Positions 1-7,488 of a DNA stretch of 64,000 nt are shown piece by piece. The stretch lies in assembly GCA_016125375.1 (NCBI GenBank), contig WGLU01000005.1, positions 1 to 64,000 on the forward strand, written 5' to 3'. Numbering within the stretch: position 1 is the stretch's first letter; each line of letters starts with the position of its first letter. Origin of the DNA: Pseudomonadota bacterium. Its GTDB lineage: Bacteria; Pseudomonadota; Alphaproteobacteria; UBA1280; RI-95. The notes under the pieces are model-generated. The model was given only the letters and a program-made list of their open reading frames with translations, was not told the DNA's origin and did not search any database. Position numbers and translations under genes: made by a program.

Positions 1-655
1 CAAACGTCACCGCAATAATCGGCACCGGCGGCTTGGCACCGCACATGCCAACAACCTTGACCGTCGGCTCCTCCCACTTGAAACAGTCGTCCCAGTTCAT
101 CGTCTCCTTGAAATTCGCATCACTCTCGCTGCCCAGGCCATTATCCGCTGCGCAGCTGGTCCCGCCCTGAGCGTTCAGGTACTGGTTCGGGTTCACGTGT
201 TCGCCATTCAGGAGCGTTTCAAAGTGAAGGTGCGGACCCGTACTGGCACCGGCGTTGCCGCAGGCACCAATCTGCTGCCCTTGTGACACTGTTTGGCCAG
301 GGGTGACACTCCGCCCGCTCAGGTGCAGATAACGGGTTACCAGACCGTTAGCGTGTTGGATGCTAATCGTACTGCCGCTGGAACCAACGACTGTCCCGCT
401 CTGGAACGCGCGAATGGGCGAACCCAGACTACAGGCAATATCCTGTCCCGCATGAAGGTGCGAGTTACAATACCTGCCGGGGTTAACGCCTCGGGCGCAC
501 AGGCTTTGGATGGGACCGCGTGTCCCATAGCCGCTGCTCAGGCGGCCATCGGCCGGCATGCTGCCGCTACAATCGCCGGAGGTTGAACTTTCGGCCGCGT
601 AGGCATTGGCGGACAAGCCGAGGAGGAGTGCAAGGGCGAGGGACAGATGTTTCAT
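1..655 (-). CDS. Exported M23-family metallopeptidase (C-terminus outside window)
   Basis: The ORF track misses this frame because it runs off the window edge. Translating the minus strand from ATG at 655 gives a signal peptide (hydrophobic residues 4-20, ANAYA-A) followed by an M23/LytM domain. The zinc motif H-x-x-x-D appears as SHLHAGQD (His68, Asp72) and the HxH motif as GPHLHFE (His142, His144), with the usual 'G.PI.A...G.V' strand between. This family hydrolyses peptidoglycan cross-bridges in the periplasm or outside the cell. Six or more cysteines suggest disulphides. It is the last visible gene of a three-gene minus-strand operon, 13 bases after its neighbour's stop. Catalytic residues look intact. 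The target is not visible. Confidence 0.85.
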   Translation of the reverse strand, partial: MKHLSLALALLLGLSANAYAAESSTSGDCSGSMPADGRLSSGYGTRGPIQSLCARGVNPGRYCNSHLHAGQDIACSLGSPIRAFQSGTVVGSSGSTISIQHANGLVTRYLHLSGRSVTPGQTVSQGQQIGACGNAGASTGPHLHFETLLNGEHVNPNQYLNAQGGTSCAADNGLGSESDANFKETMNWDDCFKWEEPTVKVVGMCGAKPPVPIIAVTF

Positions 656-668
656 GGGTCACCTTGGC

Positions 669-1217
669 CTATTGGGTTTCTGTGTACGTCCCGTCGGAGG
701 CGCGTACGTACACAATATTACTGAGATAGTTGGTTTTACCTGCAGACTCTTCGGTGCGGGTTTGGTCCATAATCAGGTTTGCTTTACCAGTGGGCGTGTC
801 CCGCACGAAGAATACCTGATTGGCCCTGCCCGAGTAGAGAACACGGAAGGTCTTGCCGTCCTGATCATGGAGCACATCGACCTGACAGCCCGCAATGCTG
901 CACGTCTTGGCGGTAGCAACCATGACGATGTACTCGTTGGTGCCGTCGCCGTCCATGTCTTCTGAGTAGGCGGTGATGTTGACGTATTCCTGACCGGCCG
1001 TGACGGGTTTGTAGAAGTCTTCCAACCGCTTTTGTGCCATGCCCATACTGAACTCGCCTAACAGGACAGGCTCGATAATGGGTTGTTCCACTTTCTGATT
1101 CAGGCCACTCAGGGCTTGAATGGGGTCAACGACAATACCGTATTCCGGCATTTCCAGCGCTGTTGCAGGGGTGGCCGCAACGAGCGCCAGTGCGAGGGCA
1201 CAAAGGCGGTTTTTCAT
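669..1217 (-). CDS. Exported protein of unknown function, 182 aa
   Basis: The N-terminus (MKNRLCALALALVAATPATA) is a clear signal peptide, so the protein should be periplasmic or secreted. Around residue 90 it has an acidic DMDGDGTNEY stretch resembling the calcium-binding loop of FG-GAP or dockerin-like repeats, followed by a possible disulphide pair (TCSIAGC). The rest looks beta-rich. No family was recognised with confidence. It lies between the Cys-rich exported protein (32-base gap upstream) and the M23 peptidase (13-base gap downstream), so all three are probably co-transcribed and act in the envelope. The start is ATG preceded by AAAGGG. Confidence 0.7.
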   Translation of the reverse strand: MKNRLCALALALVAATPATALEMPEYGIVVDPIQALSGLNQKVEQPIIEPVLLGEFSMGMAQKRLEDFYKPVTAGQEYVNITAYSEDMDGDGTNEYIVMVATAKTCSIAGCQVDVLHDQDGKTFRVLYSGRANQVFFVRDTPTGKANLIMDQTRTEESAGKTNYLSNIVYVRASDGTYTETQ

Positions 1218-1249
1218 CTGAAAACCCTTTAGTTTTAGGTTGTTATGCC

Positions 1250-2137
1250 TTAGAAGGTCTTGACCTTGCTGCAGTCTACCTTACGCTCGCGGAGTTTGGC
1301 ATTCAGCATCTCCAGCGACTGTTGCAGCTGTTTGACGGCAAAGGTCGAGTCGTTCTTGAACTGCTGGTCTTTGGCAGCGTTCAGCGCGGTTGCATGGTCA
1401 ATGACCTTAGTTCCCTGCGGTAGGGCACAGAAGCCGCCGCGAATGAAGTTCTCATCACCGCGCTCACGGCCGGAGCCTTTGTCAGATATGCGCAGGTTAC
1501 CGCCTAGAACAGCAAAGCAGGCACGGTAGGTCTGGCTGGTTTTTTGGCAGGCGGGGTAATACCCTTCAAGCTGGAAGCTGCTGAGCGGGCGCTCGCAGCT
1601 GGGCGACATAAAAGTGGTCGCTTCGGTTTCCGGGTCGTTTTTGCCAACACCGCGCTTACATACCTGAGTTTGGCCAGGGATAAAATCGACGGTCTTCGCC
1701 TGTGCATGACGGTTGTTGCCGTGTTCATTATCTCCGGCAGCCGTGTTCTGTTCAGCTGTCAGGTCAAAGGTGGCAACGCCGGTCTGGCAATTGATTTTGA
1801 ATGCGCGGGGGCCTTGTTCATCACACTCGTGCAGGTATTTTGTAGGTTGGACAACGGTGTGATCGTACGTATAGCCCGATCCTGTCAACGGACAGGAGTC
1901 ATAGCCGGCAGCTTGTTGTGGAAAACCTTCAGGCAGGTAGGAAAATCCTTCGTGCGCAATGGTGGTCAGCGCAGGGTTTGTTTTGGCAGCGTTCTGCACA
2001 ACCTGTGCATTGGCGAGCCCGTTCTGGATGTGTTTTTGTGTCAGACACAGTTGCGTGTCGGTTTCGTCGGCGTGTGCGGTGCTCATACAGGTCGTTACAG
2101 CAGCGGCACACAAGAAAGTTGCGATATAGCGGTTCAT
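1250..2137 (-). CDS. Cysteine-rich exported protein of unknown function, 295 aa
   Basis: The first gene of the three-gene minus-strand operon. The ORF track starts at a TTG (2140); I prefer the adjacent ATG at 2137 because AGGGGAA lies about 8 bases upstream of it. A signal peptide (MNRYIATFLCAAAVTTCMSTAHA) is followed by about 270 residues with roughly a dozen cysteines in short pairs, for example in DSCPLTG, HECDE, SCERP and YRACFA, suggesting an oxidised extracytoplasmic fold. The C-terminal 60 residues are charged and helical (KQLQQSLEMLNAKLRERK). No known family was recognised. The company of an M23 peptidase hints at a cell-wall or surface-assembly role, which is inference only. Confidence 0.7.
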   Translation of the reverse strand: MNRYIATFLCAAAVTTCMSTAHADETDTQLCLTQKHIQNGLANAQVVQNAAKTNPALTTIAHEGFSYLPEGFPQQAAGYDSCPLTGSGYTYDHTVVQPTKYLHECDEQGPRAFKINCQTGVATFDLTAEQNTAAGDNEHGNNRHAQAKTVDFIPGQTQVCKRGVGKNDPETEATTFMSPSCERPLSSFQLEGYYPACQKTSQTYRACFAVLGGNLRISDKGSGRERGDENFIRGGFCALPQGTKVIDHATALNAAKDQQFKNDSTFAVKQLQQSLEMLNAKLRERKVDCSKVKTF

Positions 2138-2188
2138 CAAAACGTTCCCCTAAATAACGTGCATTGATGTGTACAGTTCAAACGGCAT

Positions 2189-2205
2189 TGTTACGCAAAG
2201 TAACA
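2189..2205. promoter_or_regulatory. Palindrome upstream of the exported-protein operon
   Basis: TGTTAC-GCAAA-GTAACA is a perfect six-base inverted repeat about 50 bases upstream of the operon start at 2137. The size and position fit a transcription-factor operator, but no regulator gene is adjacent. Confidence 0.3.
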
Positions 2206-2296
2206 TAGAGAGTCATATGGTGCGTTCTTGGAACACGGTCAAGCCATTATGTGGTTTTTCTGCGCTGATGGTAAAGGTATCTTTTTGAAAAACAAC

Positions 2297-2327
2297 AAAA
2301 AAAGACCGCTCCCGAAGGAGCGGTCTT
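2297..2327 (-). terminator. Intrinsic terminator of the AI-2E permease gene
   Basis: Read on the minus strand, a nine-pair GC-rich stem (GACCGCTCC with a TTCG-type loop) is followed by seven T residues. It begins about 10 bases after the stop codon of the permease gene. Confidence 0.9.
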
Positions 2328-2336
2328 GACGATTCA

Positions 2337-3629
2337 TCAGCTTGCACGGGGCTTGCTGGGGGTTGTGCGCTTGCCGTAGATACGGTTCCAGCGCTCCATG
2401 CGGTAGCGCCAGACTTCCGGCTTGAAGCGCTGGTCCCAGGCTTCCACCACGGTGATGATGATCTGGTTCAGCAGCGAGATGATCGGCAGAACCAGCAACA
2501 TCCCGACGAAACCGCCCATCACCTCGCCTGCGAACAGGCCAAGATAGACCCACGCATCGCTCAGGTGCAGCTTGCGGCCGATGATGTGCGGCGCAAGGAA
2601 CTTACCTTCGATGGCGAAGCCGCCGCCGAAGATGAGCAGGGTGGTGATGTAGGGTTCCCAACCCTGGCTGAGTTGCAGTTCGAAGGCCGTGACCACCAGC
2701 GAGACCAGACCGCCGAGCGTCATCCCCGCGAGCGGGAAGATGCACAGCAGGCCGGCGACGAAGCCGATGAGGAAGCCCAGCGGCAGGCCGGCGATGGTCA
2801 GCGCGAAGGCGTAGTACAGCGCCATGATGAAGCAGACCGTGAACTGTCCCTGGAACAGCTCCACGTACGACTTGCTGATGCGTTTCAGCAGCTTGGTGAC
2901 GTACTTGTCGGCCACATCGGGGGTGAAGCGGTGGAACGTCCGCAGGATGCCTGCGTTAAAGTCTTCCCACTTCAGGAGCATGTAATACGCCACGAAGGCG
3001 ATGATGAACATCTCCATCACCAGATGGGCGACGGTCATTGCCAGCGCGGTCGCGATGTTGGCCAGCGTCGTCAGCAGGTTGATGCCGTCGCCGGCATACT
3101 CCTTCAGGAACGACAGCTGCGAGAGCATCTTGACGATATCCGCATTGAGCGTCACGTCGATGCCGCCGTACTCCTTCAGCAGCGGATGGAGGTCCGTGTT
3201 GAAGTAAGCCACGAACTGCGGCCAGTACATCTCCAGCTTGGGCTGCAGGCCCAACAGGTCGCTGACCGTCTGGGTCAGGCCGTAGGAAATGACCGTCAGC
3301 AGGAATGCCAGCGTGCCGAAGACCATGATGGCTCCGAACAGACCGCGTGACATGCGGAACGGCAGGTCGTGCCGCTTGCGGATGAGGGGGCGCCACGCAA
3401 AGCGCAGTTTGCCCTCGTCGGTGTACCGGTACCACGGAATCAGCGGCGGCCGCCAGGGACCGATGAACGGGTTTTCCATCCACCGCACGGGGCGGTAGCA
3501 GAGGAATGCCACGAACATGCTGATCACCGGCAGCACGATGAGCTGCGGGTACCACAGGATGAGCGGGAACGCGATGAGTGCCATCAAGGCATACGACACC
3601 ACGTACCACATCATGGGAGGCTTGGACAT
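2337..3629 (-). CDS. AI-2E family transporter, 430 aa
   Basis: A polytopic membrane protein with the architecture of the AI-2E family (PF01594): paired N-terminal helices, a soluble loop around residues 130-210, and a C-terminal helix cluster rich in Gly/Pro (GFVAGLLCIFPLAGMTLGGLVS, then FAGEVMGGFVGMLLVLP). Family members export small solutes or act as Na+/H+ antiporters, so the substrate cannot be assigned. The ORF track starts 99 bases too far upstream. ATG at 3629 (MSKPPMMWYV) has AAGGAG seven bases before it and follows a pyrimidine-rich leader. The basic C-terminal tail is cytoplasmic in style. It is monocistronic with its own terminator. Confidence 0.85.
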   Translation of the reverse strand: MSKPPMMWYVVSYALMALIAFPLILWYPQLIVLPVISMFVAFLCYRPVRWMENPFIGPWRPPLIPWYRYTDEGKLRFAWRPLIRKRHDLPFRMSRGLFGAIMVFGTLAFLLTVISYGLTQTVSDLLGLQPKLEMYWPQFVAYFNTDLHPLLKEYGGIDVTLNADIVKMLSQLSFLKEYAGDGINLLTTLANIATALAMTVAHLVMEMFIIAFVAYYMLLKWEDFNAGILRTFHRFTPDVADKYVTKLLKRISKSYVELFQGQFTVCFIMALYYAFALTIAGLPLGFLIGFVAGLLCIFPLAGMTLGGLVSLVVTAFELQLSQGWEPYITTLLIFGGGFAIEGKFLAPHIIGRKLHLSDAWVYLGLFAGEVMGGFVGMLLVLPIISLLNQIIITVVEAWDQRFKPEVWRYRMERWNRIYGKRTTPSKPRAS

Positions 3630-3649
3630 AGGCCCACTCCTTGTGTGTT

Positions 3650-3685
3650 GGAGGAGAGATGAAGAAAAAGCACGAAAAAGATGAG
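3650..3685 (-). promoter_or_regulatory. Pyrimidine-rich leader of the AI-2E permease gene
   Basis: On the minus strand the leader reads mostly C and T (for example CTTTTTCTTCATCTCTCCTCC) and is followed by AAGGAG and the ATG. It matches leaders of several other genes in this window. Confidence 0.5.
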
Positions 3686-3811
3686 GCATAATAAGCCGTG
3701 GGGCACATATGGGGGAGTTGGGGAGCAAGTTAAAGCGCTATTTTGCAAAAAAATGTATACAGCTTGCGTTGGCTGTTGAATCCGCTTATACAGGGGGCAG
3801 ATCAGTATCTG

Positions 3812-3854
3812 GTTTTCTTCTTCCTTTTCCCGTCTTCACTCTTTAAGTCGTTCC
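3812..3854 (+). promoter_or_regulatory. Pyrimidine-rich leader of the 3875 gene
   Basis: The stretch is almost entirely C and T (TTTTCTTCTTCCTTTTCCCG and onward). A TATACA-like -10 element lies just upstream at about 3786. The ribosome site AAAAAGGGA follows. Confidence 0.5.
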
Positions 3855-3874
3855 TAAAAAAGGGATGCATTGTC

Positions 3875-4552
3875 ATGAACAATCATCTGAAGAACAGCTT
3901 CGGCATCGGCACATTGCTGCTGATGCATCTGGCTGCCGGTTGCACCGCTTTTGCCGTGGGCGGTACGCCTGTCGTTGCGCTGCCGCTGATGGCGGTCGCC
4001 TTCATGATGGTCCGCTATTCGGTCCTCAGCGACACGATAACCGTCGGCACCAACGGTCTGGCCGCCTTTATGGGGGCTGCGCTGTCATTGGTCCTGTCCT
4101 ACGAGGAAGGTGTATCGTCCGCCCTGCATGCCGTTTCCGGCATCGTCGGCGGTATCATGGGCATTATTGCCGTGGTGCTGTACGTCGTCATCATGGGCGG
4201 CGTCATTTTCCAGAGCAAGTCGCTCTATCAGGATGGCTCGTTGGCGCGTGAGCTCCAGATGCTGGCCGACCTGTGGGTGAAAGCTGTGCCCGCTCTGCGC
4301 TGGGCGAGCGACCGCATCGCCACGGCCTACGAGCGTCAGCTGCCCACCAAGGGTACCGCCGCCAAGAACGAAGTGGCTGAGCTGCGTGCCGCGCTGGAAG
4401 CCGCCAATGCCCGCATCGACGCGCTCGAGAAGGCACGCCGTGAGGATGCCATGCAAGCCCTGTCCGATATGGGGCAGGAGATGGACCTCAGTGGCCGTAT
4501 CAGCGACATCGAATCCGTGCTGACCAAGCCCCAGCAGGACAAGCTCGCCTAG
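3875..4552 (+). CDS. Membrane protein with C-terminal coiled coil, unknown function; ends at a suspicious amber codon
   Basis: I place the start at ATG 3875 (MNNHLKNSFG), after the pyrimidine-rich leader and AAAAAGGGA, not at the ORF-track start 132 bases upstream. The protein has about four membrane segments in residues 10-110 and then a cytoplasmic part whose C-terminus is a strong coiled coil (ELRAALEAANARIDALEKARRED). The frame stops at TAG 4550-4552, giving 225 aa. In the same frame the next 13 codons read as a natural continuation (AREAREKNPMVKD) ending at TGA 4592-4594, and the intrinsic terminator sits just after that TGA. This suggests a CAG-to-TAG change or amber readthrough. No known family was recognised. 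Confidence 0.65.
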   Translation: MNNHLKNSFGIGTLLLMHLAAGCTAFAVGGTPVVALPLMAVAFMMVRYSVLSDTITVGTNGLAAFMGAALSLVLSYEEGVSSALHAVSGIVGGIMGIIAVVLYVVIMGGVIFQSKSLYQDGSLARELQMLADLWVKAVPALRWASDRIATAYERQLPTKGTAAKNEVAELRAALEAANARIDALEKARREDAMQALSDMGQEMDLSGRISDIESVLTKPQQDKLA

Positions 4553-4594
4553 GCCCGTGAGGCCCGCGAGAAGAATCCGATGGTCAAGGACTGA
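4553..4594 (+). other. In-frame extension beyond the amber stop of the 3875 gene
   Basis: Thirteen sense codons (AREAREKNPMVKD) and TGA follow the TAG with no frame change. Composition and the charged, helical character match the preceding coiled coil, so this is probably the original C-terminus. Confidence 0.55.
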
Positions 4595-4608
4595 CCTCAC
4601 ATGCGACA

Positions 4609-4638
4609 AGCCCCCGCGACCGCGGGGGCTTTTTCTTT
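4609..4638 (+). terminator. Intrinsic terminator after the 3875 gene
   Basis: AGCCCCCGC-GACC-GCGGGGGCT is followed by TTTTCTTT. It lies 15 bases after the TGA at 4594. Confidence 0.9.
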
Positions 4639-4687
4639 GAAATTAAAAGTTGAAACCGCCGTCTTGCGGCCCCATAACACGCGGGTG

Positions 4688-4742
4688 TTTTTATCTCTTT
4701 TTTCTCGTTTCTTAGCTCTTTTTCTTCTTCCTGCGTCCCTCA
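4688..4742 (+). promoter_or_regulatory. Pyrimidine-rich leader of the K+ channel gene
   Basis: About 55 bases consisting largely of T and C (TTTTTATCTCTTTTTTCTCG and onward) precede CGGAG and the ATG at 4759. Confidence 0.5.
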
Positions 4743-4758
4743 ACACGGAGCAAGTCCA

Positions 4759-6693
4759 ATGCTGTTTCAGCGTCTTGTTCACTGGCACCGCAGCCGCGTT
4801 CGGCGGCTCACGGTCCGTGGTCTGTACAAGGACTTCATCATCACCTTCCTGTGGTTCCTCGCCGTCGCGGGGCTTCACACCATCGCCATCCGCGAGCTCG
4901 AGGGCAAGTCGTTCTTCGACGCGCTGTGGCTGACCTTCACCACCTTCACCACCGTCGGCTACGGCGACCACTATGCTGCCACGCTGTTGGGCCGTCTGGC
5001 CACCATCGTGCTGGGCTATCTGGTCGGCATCGGCCTCATGGCCAAGCTGCTGGGCGACTTTGTTGCCCTCCGAGCGGAAATCCGTGTCGCGTTCATCCGC
5101 GGCGTCCGGCACCGCAAATGGGAGGAGCATCTGGTCATCCTCGGCACGGTCAAGACCGATGACGTGGCCTACCTCAAGCGCCTGCTCGACGAAATCTGCC
5201 AGGAGCAGGAGTTCGCCGACAACCCGCGGGTGCTGGTGAGCAACGCCTATCCCGACGGTCTGGACGACAGCCTGCGTTCGCGCGGACTGGAACTGGTCAA
5301 CAAGGATCCGACCACGCTGGACGGTCTGAGCATCGCCCGTGTGGACGAAGCTCGCGCCGTTCTGGTGCTGGCGCCGGATGCCTTCGAGCCGGCTTCCGAC
5401 GGTCAGGTGGACCTCATCCTCAAGAAGCTCAGCAACTTCCGCCTCAAGGGGCGTGTGGTTGTGGAGAGCGTCGCCGAGGAGAACCGTGACGTCATGCGGC
5501 GTCAGGGTGAGCGCATCAACCAGCCGGTGAGCATTGTCCGCCCCATGCGGGTGGTGCCCGAGGTGACGGCAGCCGCCATCATCACGCCGGGTATCGAAGT
5601 GCTCATCGACGAGGTCGCCGACCAGAAGGGCGAACACGTGGTGCGTGCCAACGTGGCCTGCGCCATGAACTGGGGTACGATTCGTGACCGTCTGCATACG
5701 GCGGGCATCGGTACGCCCATCGCCTACGTGGATGCCGAGCGCGACTTCCAGGGTTCGGAATGGATCGAACGTGCGGTGCTCAGCGATGCGGCGATCAACG
5801 CCAAGGCGCTGTTCATCCTCATGTACGACGGCGTGCATGCGTCGGACGCCGAAATCGCCAAGGTGCTGGGGATTCCCCTGCAGCCGACGGCGGTGACGGT
5901 ATCCAGCGCGGATGCGCCGGTGGTCATCATCGGCCGCCCGGCCTTCAATGGTGACGGCTTCCTGACCAATCTGGTGACCGAGCTCAACGCCCACCCGTCC
6001 TTCGCCCAGCGCACCAAAGTGCTGGTGTCGGACAGCTATCCCGACGGCCTGCCCAAGGCGATGACGGATGCCGGCATCCTGCTGGTGGCGGGTAACCCCA
6101 CCAAGCGTGAGGTGCTGACCCAGGCGGGCGTGCAGACGGCGCACACGGTGTTCATCACCGCGCGTAACGCCTTCGAGAAGAGCTCCGATGGTCGGACGGT
6201 CCTCATCATGGACATTCTGGCCGATCTGGGCACCACGGCTCACCTGCTGGTCGAAGCGGTGGACGACGACAACCGCGAAATCCTCCGGGGTCAGGGCGAA
6301 GCCCTGAGATCGGTGGGTATGCGGGGACTCGGCATCATCCGCCCGGCCCGTAACCAGAGCGAAATCGCAGCCGCGAGCATCATCAGCCCCGGCTTCGAGG
6401 TCATCTACGAGGATCTGGTCACCCGTAAGGGCTGCGCCATCGTCCGCGTGGATGCGCCTGTCCGTGGCAAGACGCCCGGCGAGGTGCGTGATCTGGTCGA
6501 AAGCAGCGTGGGTGCCACGCCGATTGCCTACGTGGACGTCAACAAGGCGTTCTTCGGCGGCGAGTACGTGGTCCAGCACATGGATGTTCACCCCGAAGTG
6601 AACGCCAAGGCGCTGTTCCTGATGTTCCCGCCGCACACGGCGGGTATCGGTGCCAAGGTCGCCCGCCTCAAGCGGGAACTGGCAAGCGCCTGA
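4759..6693 (+). CDS. Two-helix potassium channel with two tandem RCK/TrkA-type modules, 644 aa
   Basis: Two membrane helices (about residues 26-45 and 75-97) flank a pore loop with the K+ selectivity filter TVGYGD (65-70), as in Ion_trans_2 channels. The remaining 540 residues form two similar nucleotide-binding RCK-like modules. The duplication is visible: VLVSNAYPDGLDD recurs as VLVSDSYPDGLPK, and GTPIAYVDAERDFQGSE recurs as ATPIAYVDVNKAFFGGE. Each starts with a beta-strand such as EHLVILGTVK or APVVIIGRPAF. In one polypeptide this resembles CASTOR/POLLUX or BK-type gating rings. It probably gates K+ flux in response to a cytosolic ligand. The start has CGGAG about nine bases upstream. Monocistronic. 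Confidence 0.85.
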   Translation: MLFQRLVHWHRSRVRRLTVRGLYKDFIITFLWFLAVAGLHTIAIRELEGKSFFDALWLTFTTFTTVGYGDHYAATLLGRLATIVLGYLVGIGLMAKLLGDFVALRAEIRVAFIRGVRHRKWEEHLVILGTVKTDDVAYLKRLLDEICQEQEFADNPRVLVSNAYPDGLDDSLRSRGLELVNKDPTTLDGLSIARVDEARAVLVLAPDAFEPASDGQVDLILKKLSNFRLKGRVVVESVAEENRDVMRRQGERINQPVSIVRPMRVVPEVTAAAIITPGIEVLIDEVADQKGEHVVRANVACAMNWGTIRDRLHTAGIGTPIAYVDAERDFQGSEWIERAVLSDAAINAKALFILMYDGVHASDAEIAKVLGIPLQPTAVTVSSADAPVVIIGRPAFNGDGFLTNLVTELNAHPSFAQRTKVLVSDSYPDGLPKAMTDAGILLVAGNPTKREVLTQAGVQTAHTVFITARNAFEKSSDGRTVLIMDILADLGTTAHLLVEAVDDDNREILRGQGEALRSVGMRGLGIIRPARNQSEIAAASIISPGFEVIYEDLVTRKGCAIVRVDAPVRGKTPGEVRDLVESSVGATPIAYVDVNKAFFGGEYVVQHMDVHPEVNAKALFLMFPPHTAGIGAKVARLKRELASA

Positions 6694-6704
6694 CAAACGA
6701 ACGA

Positions 6705-6735
6705 GAGCCGCCCCTTCACAGGGGCGGCTTTTTTT
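6705..6735. terminator. Intrinsic terminator shared by convergent genes
   Basis: AGCCGCCCC-TTCACA-GGGGCGGCT is followed by seven T residues on the plus strand. It lies between the channel stop and the stop of the convergent mnmD-like gene. An ACAAACGAACGAG motif directly precedes it, and the same 13-mer precedes the terminator at 16151. Confidence 0.9.
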
Positions 6736-7420
6736 ATGTTCGCTGGCCTGTCAGCATGTCGCGCTTGTGGCCGAAGCCACGCACTTTATGCACGTCAAAT
6801 CCTGCATTTTGCAAACCGCGTCGTACAACCCCTGCCGCTGTAAAGGTTGCAAACGTACCGCCGCACGGGGTGAGTCTGGCCATGTTTGTGAAGAGGTCAT
6901 TTGTCCACATATCCGGATTTTTGGCGGGGGCGAAGCCATCCAGAAACCAAGCGTCCACAGGTGATGTCCATGACGGCAGGGCGCTGGCAGTATCTGTAAA
7001 ATCAACACGCAGCGTCACATTATTGTGAACCATAGGCATACCGGCCAGCAATGCGGGATAGGCTTCCAGCAGCGGACGGGTCCATGTGCCAAGTTCCGGC
7101 CAGAGTGCTAGGGCTTTGGCCATATCCTCCGGCGTCAGCGGGAACTTTTCCACGCTTATAAAGTTGAGGCGCTGTTCGGGGCTGGCGGTTTGTTGCCACA
7201 ACTGCCATGCGGCAAGGAAATTCAACCCAGTACCAAATCCGGTCTCGGCAATAGTAAACGCAGGTGCGTTCTGCCAGCGTGCGGGTAAGCTGTTGCCTGT
7301 TAAAAAGACATGACGTGTTTCATCCAGCCCGCTTGCGCGTGAAAAATACACATCGCCGTGGCTTTTGCTCAGAGGTTGGCCGTCGTCTGTCCAATCCAGT
7401 TTGGCGTATGTGTGCGTCAT
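6734..7420 (-). CDS. mnmD: tRNA 5-methylaminomethyl-2-thiouridine methyltransferase domain protein (MnmD-type), 228 aa
   Basis: It matches the N-terminal methyltransferase half of MnmC (former DUF752): 'LDWTDDGQPLSKSHGDVYFS' at the N-terminus, an 'ETGFGTGLNFLAAW' SAM-binding loop, and the diagnostic WFLDGFAPAKNPDMW segment. The protein ends after the methyltransferase, so the FAD-dependent oxidase half of bifunctional MnmC is absent. The stand-alone form would methylate nm5U34 to mnm5U34 in tRNA. ATG at 7420 is divergent from the SDR gene. It ends on the terminator shared with the K+ channel gene. Confidence 0.85.
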   Translation of the reverse strand: MTHTYAKLDWTDDGQPLSKSHGDVYFSRASGLDETRHVFLTGNSLPARWQNAPAFTIAETGFGTGLNFLAAWQLWQQTASPEQRLNFISVEKFPLTPEDMAKALALWPELGTWTRPLLEAYPALLAGMPMVHNNVTLRVDFTDTASALPSWTSPVDAWFLDGFAPAKNPDMWTNDLFTNMARLTPCGGTFATFTAAGVVRRGLQNAGFDVHKVRGFGHKRDMLTGQRT

Positions 7421-7488
7421 AATGCTTTGCTGTACTCATGCCTTTAGGTATCTTAGCTCCCGCAAGCTTTAAGGAAAGGACAGCACAC

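Noticed and set aside
2565-3350. 261-codon plus-strand ORF rich in Gln, Asp, Glu and His
   Set aside because: Typical antisense composition of a GC-rich membrane-protein gene (AI-2E permease).
4597-6696. 699-codon minus-strand ORF opposite the K+ channel
   Set aside because: It is an antisense shadow of a high-GC gene. The plus strand has the intact TVGYGD filter and RCK modules; the minus translation is a low-complexity His/Asp/Gly-rich sequence.
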